Positions 43,552-48,728 of a stretch of DNA of 48,728 nt are shown here, piece by piece. The notes under the pieces are model-generated. The model had not been told where the DNA came from. It did not search any database and saw only the letters and a program-made list of their open reading frames with translations. Both the position numbers and the translations under genes were made by a program. Where the stretch lies: the NCBI GenBank assembly GCA_019115945.1, contig DXCO01000014.1, positions 1 through 48,728 on the forward strand. Direction: 5' to 3'. Source of the stretch: Candidatus Borkfalkia excrementavium. Its GTDB lineage: Bacteria; Bacillota; Clostridia; Christensenellales; Borkfalkiaceae. How positions within the stretch are numbered: the first letter of the stretch is position 1; the number at the start of each line of letters is the position of its first letter.

Positions 43552-45111
43552 ATGATAGATATCAGCAAAATCGGGCAGAACTTAAAGGAAAAAATAGCAA
43601 AAGTTCCCGACCGCGATTCCGAGCGCATGACGGGCAGGATCGTCTATACGGGTGACGGGATCGTGCGGATCACGGGGCTTTCGGACGTCAAATACAACGA
43701 ATTGCTCGACGTAAAGGGCGGTTATCGCGCGCTCGCTCTCAACCTGGAAGAAGGAAGCGTGGGCGCGGTTTTATTTTCGGGAGAAGATAAAGTCCGTTTC
43801 GGCGATTACGTCTATTCGACGGGCAAAGCCGTCGAGATGAAGGTCGGCGAAGAACTTCTGGGCAGGATCGTAAATCCGCTCGGCGACGCCCTCGACGGTA
43901 TGGGAGAGATCGAAACGTCGCAATCCCGCCCCGTCGAATTTCCCGCGCCCGCCATTATGGACAGGGGCAAAGTCAACAAACCTCTGCAGACGGGGATCCT
44001 TGCGATCGACAGCATGATCCCGATCGGCCGTGGTCAGCGCGAACTCATCATCGGGGACAGGCAGACGGGCAAAACGGCGATCGCGATCGATACCATCCTC
44101 AATCAGAAGGGCGAAAACGTCGTCTGCATTTACGTATCCATCGGCCAGAAGGCGTCCTCGCTGTCCAAAATCGTAAACACCCTCCGCGCTTCGGGCGCAA
44201 TGGAGTATACCTGCGTGGTCTGCTCCACGGCGGACGATTCCGTCCCTCTCCAGTACATCGCGCCGTACAGCGGCTGCGCTCTGGCGGAATATTTCATGTA
44301 TCAGGGCAAAGACGTGCTCATCGTCTATGACGATCTTTCCAAACACGCGGTCGCATACCGCACGATGAGCCTGCTTCTCAAACGCCCCGCGGGCAGAGAA
44401 GCGTACCCGGGCGACGTGTTTTATCTGCATTCCCGCCTTTTGGAACGCGCGGCGAAACTTTCGGAAGAAAAGGGGGGCGGCTCCATTACCGCGCTTCCCA
44501 TCGTCGAAACGCTTGCAGGGGATATATCCGCATATATTCCGACCAACGTCATTTCCATCACGGACGGGCAGATTTATCTTGAAAGCGAACTGTTCAACAG
44601 CGGCGTCCGTCCCGCGGTCAACGTGGGCCTTTCTGTCTCGCGTGTGGGCGGCAGCGCACAGCGCAAGGCGATCCGCCAGATCTCCGGTCAACTCAGGATC
44701 AACCTGGCGCAGTACAGGGAACTGGCGATCTTCATGCAGTTCGGTTCCGACCTCGACAGCGAGACGCAGAAGACGCTCAGCCGCGGCGCAAAACTGACGG
44801 ACGTTCTGAAACAGCGGCAGTATCTGAATTACTCGGTAAAGGAGATGATCGTTTTGCTCCTCACGGTGCAGAGCGATATCATCGACCGCATCCCCGAGAA
44901 AAAAATATCGGAATATGCGGAGGGACTTTTGGACTTTTTCAGGATCAATCGTGCGGAACTTTTGGAAAAAATCGATCCGGACAGCAATATCCCCGACGAC
45001 ATCAGGTCGGAGATCCTTTCCGCGGCGGAAGAATATATAAAGTACACCGTGGGAGACGACGGGGCGGAGGAACCCGTTTCCGAATCCGCAGAGGAAGAAC
45101 AAAATGTCTGA
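43552..45111 (+). CDS. atpA: F-type ATP synthase subunit alpha
   Basis: A 519-residue regulatory nucleotide-binding subunit of F1. The Walker A motif GDRQTGKTA is near 168 and [13 protein letters not shown] near 264. The N-terminal helix ([17 protein letters not shown]), to which the delta N-terminal domain binds in other bacteria, is kept even though that domain is missing. The ATG at 43552 gives the same distance to [10 protein letters not shown] as in E. coli. No ribosome site is seen just before it; a seven-codon frame starting at 43532 (overlapping the atpH stop) ends at 43555 over this ATG, suggesting reinitiation. Confidence 0.95.
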   Translation: MIDISKIGQNLKEKIAKVPDRDSERMTGRIVYTGDGIVRITGLSDVKYNELLDVKGGYRALALNLEEGSVGAVLFSGEDKVRFGDYVYSTGKAVEMKVGEELLGRIVNPLGDALDGMGEIETSQSRPVEFPAPAIMDRGKVNKPLQTGILAIDSMIPIGRGQRELIIGDRQTGKTAIAIDTILNQKGENVVCIYVSIGQKASSLSKIVNTLRASGAMEYTCVVCSTADDSVPLQYIAPYSGCALAEYFMYQGKDVLIVYDDLSKHAVAYRTMSLLLKRPAGREAYPGDVFYLHSRLLERAAKLSEEKGGGSITALPIVETLAGDISAYIPTNVISITDGQIYLESELFNSGVRPAVNVGLSVSRVGGSAQRKAIRQISGQLRINLAQYRELAIFMQFGSDLDSETQKTLSRGAKLTDVLKQRQYLNYSVKEMIVLLLTVQSDIIDRIPEKKISEYAEGLLDFFRINRAELLEKIDPDSNIPDDIRSEILSAAEEYIKYTVGDDGAEEPVSESAEEEQNV

Positions 45112-45967
45112 TACGGCGGAAATCAAGCACCGCATTAAAAGCGTAAACGACACGCATCAGATCACAAAGGCGATGGAACTTATCTCCGTCGCGAAGATGC
45201 GCAAGGCGCTGGAAAAGCACGCCTATAACGCCGCATATTTTGAAACGGTGCGCTATACGATCAAGGATATTCTGCAGCACAGCACGGATATCCGCCATAA
45301 ATACATCGACCACCGGCCGAACAACAGGACGGCGTATATCGTCATCGCGGGCGACAAAGGGCTTGCGGGCGCGTTCAACAACAACGTGCTCAACCTTGCG
45401 TGGAAGCACATGCAGGAGCGCCCCGTGCACTACGTCATCACCATCGGTCAGATGGCGCGCGCTTTTTTCGAGAGCAGGCAGCAGCCCGTCGATCTCGAAT
45501 TTACGCATTCGGTAACGAATCCGACCCTGCACGATGCCCGCGGGATCATGCGCGACATCCTCGAATTGTATGACCGCAACCTCATGGACGAGGTGATTGT
45601 GGTCTATACGCGCATGAATTCCTCCGTATCGCAGACGCCCGAAATGGTGCGCCTTCTGCCCATCATGGCGTCGGATATCAAATCGGACTTCAAGTCCTCC
45701 TTTACGGGCGAGATCCTGTACGATCCCTCCCCGAAAGAGGTGCTCAACGTGCTTGTGCCGCAGTATCTTGTCGGCATGATCTATTCCACGCTCATTCACT
45801 CCTTTGCGAGCGAGCACGCCGCACGCATGATGGCGATGTCGAGTGCGAACAAAAATGCGGATAAAATGCTCGAAACGCTCAATCTGGAATACAACCGTTC
45901 CCGTCAGAGCGCGATCACGACCGAACTTCTCGATCTTGCGTCGGGCAGGTTCGCTTCGCAGAACTGA
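45104..45967 (+). CDS. atpG: F-type ATP synthase subunit gamma
   Basis: Central rotor shaft, 287 residues, with the N-terminal coiled coil ([20 protein letters not shown]) and the C-terminal helix ([20 protein letters not shown]). Normal length. It overlaps the end of atpA by eight bases. Confidence 0.95.
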   Translation: MSDTAEIKHRIKSVNDTHQITKAMELISVAKMRKALEKHAYNAAYFETVRYTIKDILQHSTDIRHKYIDHRPNNRTAYIVIAGDKGLAGAFNNNVLNLAWKHMQERPVHYVITIGQMARAFFESRQQPVDLEFTHSVTNPTLHDARGIMRDILELYDRNLMDEVIVVYTRMNSSVSQTPEMVRLLPIMASDIKSDFKSSFTGEILYDPSPKEVLNVLVPQYLVGMIYSTLIHSFASEHAARMMAMSSANKNADKMLETLNLEYNRSRQSAITTELLDLASGRFASQN

Positions 45968-45980
45968 TATACGTAAATAG

Positions 45981-47381
<1,401 letters not shown>

Positions 47382-47396
47382 CGCGCGGAGATCTGA

Positions 47397-47819
47397 ATGA
47401 GCAAATTTCTTTTGGAGATCATCACGCCCGAAAAACAGTTTTTCAAGGGCGAAGTGGAGAGCATCAATATCCCGTCGCTGGGCGGGGCGTGCACGATCAT
47501 GGCGGGGCATCAGCCCATGGTTTTTGCCACCGAACCTGGCATGATCACCATCGTGGAAGAGGGCAGGACGCGCGAAGCGTTCATGAGCGAAGGGTTTATC
47601 GAAGTGCGGCCGGACGAAACGATCGCCTTTTCCGAAGCGGTGGAGTGGCCGGAAGATATTGACGAGCGCCGCGCAAAAGAGGCGAAGGAGCGCGCAGAGG
47701 AAATGCTCCGCCGCAACCGCAGCGCCGCGGAATATAAACTCAACAGGATCGCTCTGCAGCGCGCCTTTGCGCGCCTGCGCGTCAAACATCACGGCGACGC
47801 GGGCTGGAAAGACGAGTAA
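47397..47819 (+). CDS. atpC: F-type ATP synthase subunit epsilon
   Basis: A 140-residue rotor subunit. The N-terminal beta sandwich (LEIITPEKQFFKGEVESINIP) is followed by a C-terminal two-helix region (ERRAKEAKERAEEMLRRN) that can inhibit ATP hydrolysis. Last gene of the operon, 15 bases after atpD. Confidence 0.93.
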   Translation: MSKFLLEIITPEKQFFKGEVESINIPSLGGACTIMAGHQPMVFATEPGMITIVEEGRTREAFMSEGFIEVRPDETIAFSEAVEWPEDIDERRAKEAKERAEEMLRRNRSAAEYKLNRIALQRAFARLRVKHHGDAGWKDE

Positions 47820-47852
47820 AAAATCCGGTCTGAACAGACAGAATTGAATTTT

Positions 47853-47905
47853 AATAAAGGGTGCCGCGCTTTTTTCAAAAGCGCGGCACCCTTTATTTTA
47901 ATTTT
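47853..47905. terminator. very strong bidirectional terminator
   Basis: Perfect 21-base-pair stem (47853-47873 with 47877-47897) with loop TTC, AT-rich at its base so that each strand ends in a T-rich tail. It serves atpC and the convergent lipoprotein gene. Confidence 0.92.
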
Positions 47906-48728
47906 TGACCCATTTGGCGTAAAGTTTCGTTTCTATAAATTTTAAATTGCCGTCCGCATCATATTCCGCCTGAGGAAGCCTGTCTCTCTCAAAATCCCAT
48001 GCGTTTATACATGCCGCTTCTTTAAACCAACCCGCAAATTTATATCCCGCCCGTTGCGGCTCATACGGCGTATCTTCGATCAAGCCCCCTCGCTCAAATT
48101 CATTGATAAAAAAGTATCCTTCGTTCGGTTCTCCCTCATAATTGAACATATACGACGTATTGGCTATTTGAAAAAATTGTTCATATTCTCCAACATAAAA
48201 TTTATATCCGTTGATTTCTCTAATCTCATATTCATTGGCATATGATTCTTTTCTTTCGTTATACATAATACTTGTTATATATGTTCCTTTTTTTCCGCTG
48301 CTCCAAAATGGGACCTCTAATATATTGCTCGTGACTGCAGATGTGCTGGCAAAAAAGTTATATGAAGGTTCATTTTCTTTTCCATCATAGTCGTATACCG
48401 TTCCTGTTGTATTTGGCATGGCGCAATGACAAAAGGGGAAATATACTTTTTCTGCCCCTGTAGCGTCAATGCCATACTCGTTTTGTGCTAAAGATGTATC
48501 TACAAACCATGTATAACAAACTTCTTTACCCTTATAGTAAGCAGGAACATAAATTTCTGTTTTTGGCTCATCAAAATTTGTACCTGCAATTGCATAACAT
48601 TTCCTATTGTAATTCATATTCGAATATTCAGGCATATTCTCCATGTAAAAATATACAAAATCCCCGTCGCTTATAAAGTATTTCTCGATGTCATAAGCAC
48701 ACCCTGTCATTCCCGCGGCGCTGATCCC
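47898..48728 (-). CDS. lipoprotein with InlB-type repeat (partial, start outside window)
   Basis: At least 276 residues; the frame stays open to the window edge. The first visible residues (AAGMTGC) form a lipobox with the cysteine at about 48701-48699, so the hydrophobic signal lies beyond the edge and the ATG at 48710 is internal. The mature part is tyrosine-rich. The last 65 residues are an InlB/Listeria-Bacteroides type repeat (YEPQRAGYKFAGWFKE...LYAKW), like the one in the gene at 32973. The DNA is clearly more AT-rich than the atp operon next to it, suggesting a different history. A cell-surface role is likely; the ligand is unknown. Confidence 0.8.
   Translation of the reverse strand, partial: GISAAGMTGCAYDIEKYFISDGDFVYFYMENMPEYSNMNYNRKCYAIAGTNFDEPKTEIYVPAYYKGKEVCYTWFVDTSLAQNEYGIDATGAEKVYFPFCHCAMPNTTGTVYDYDGKENEPSYNFFASTSAVTSNILEVPFWSSGKKGTYITSIMYNERKESYANEYEIREINGYKFYVGEYEQFFQIANTSYMFNYEGEPNEGYFFINEFERGGLIEDTPYEPQRAGYKFAGWFKEAACINAWDFERDRLPQAEYDADGNLKFIETKLYAKWVKN

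Noticed and set aside
43771-45153. 460-codon minus-strand frame opposite atpA
   Set aside because: Shadow of atpA; no motif.

Overview
The window reads as a chromosomal segment of an anaerobic, Gram-positive (clostridial) bacterium of moderate GC content. Support comes from indolepyruvate:ferredoxin oxidoreductase, a reverse rubrerythrin, a split ferredoxin-rich glutamate synthase, type III glutamine synthetase, an Amt-PII fusion, LL-diaminopimelate aminotransferase, a leucine T-box leader, strong TTGACA/TATAAT promoters and several lipoproteins with no outer-membrane genes. A Christensenellales-like, gut-type clostridium would fit, but that placement is an inference. No phage, insertion sequence, CRISPR array, tRNA or rRNA was seen.

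Layout. 1-4.1 kb: an iorA-iorB-paaK-ACT operon for oxidative decarboxylation of aromatic 2-oxo acids and handling of the aryl-acyl-CoA. 4.2-8.8 kb: a cytosolic GH13 amylase-family enzyme, a MATE exporter behind a promoter with a perfect-consensus CcpA (cre) site, and a sodium:solute symporter behind a consensus promoter that overlaps an inverted repeat. 8.9-14.7 kb: a 1919-residue lipoprotein built from about three 400-residue repeats, with an AT-rich 3' end. 14.8-16.8 kb: leucine T-box leader and leuA. 17-26.3 kb: a nitrogen assimilation block, namely glnN behind an attenuator leader, an Amt-PII fusion, then a five-gene split glutamate synthase. 26.3-31.5 kb: dapF-pyrG-dapL-asnB, lysine/peptidoglycan and amide-nitrogen biosynthesis in one tight operon.

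31.7-41.4 kb: smaller units. These are an iron-type alcohol dehydrogenase; two paralogous proteins sharing an unnamed domain (one with an InlB-type repeat and a ribosomal L15-like C-terminus); a GntR-ABC exporter operon with a palindrome over its promoter; a flavodoxin-ferredoxin protein with a small alarmone synthetase; a reverse rubrerythrin; an orphan structured RNA with mutually exclusive hairpins upstream of a small lipoprotein; and a minus-strand bacterial-PH-type membrane protein. 41.6-47.8 kb: a complete-looking atpBEFHAGDC operon, except that the delta subunit consists only of its C-terminal domain (75 residues). 47.9 kb to the end: an AT-rich minus-strand lipoprotein cut by the window edge.

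The common theme of the central 15 kb is ammonia capture and amino-group distribution (Amt/PII, GlnN, GOGAT, AsnB, PyrG, DapL). The best candidates for undescribed biology are the RNA at 39998-40140, the paralogous domain pair, the giant repeat lipoprotein and the miniature AtpH.
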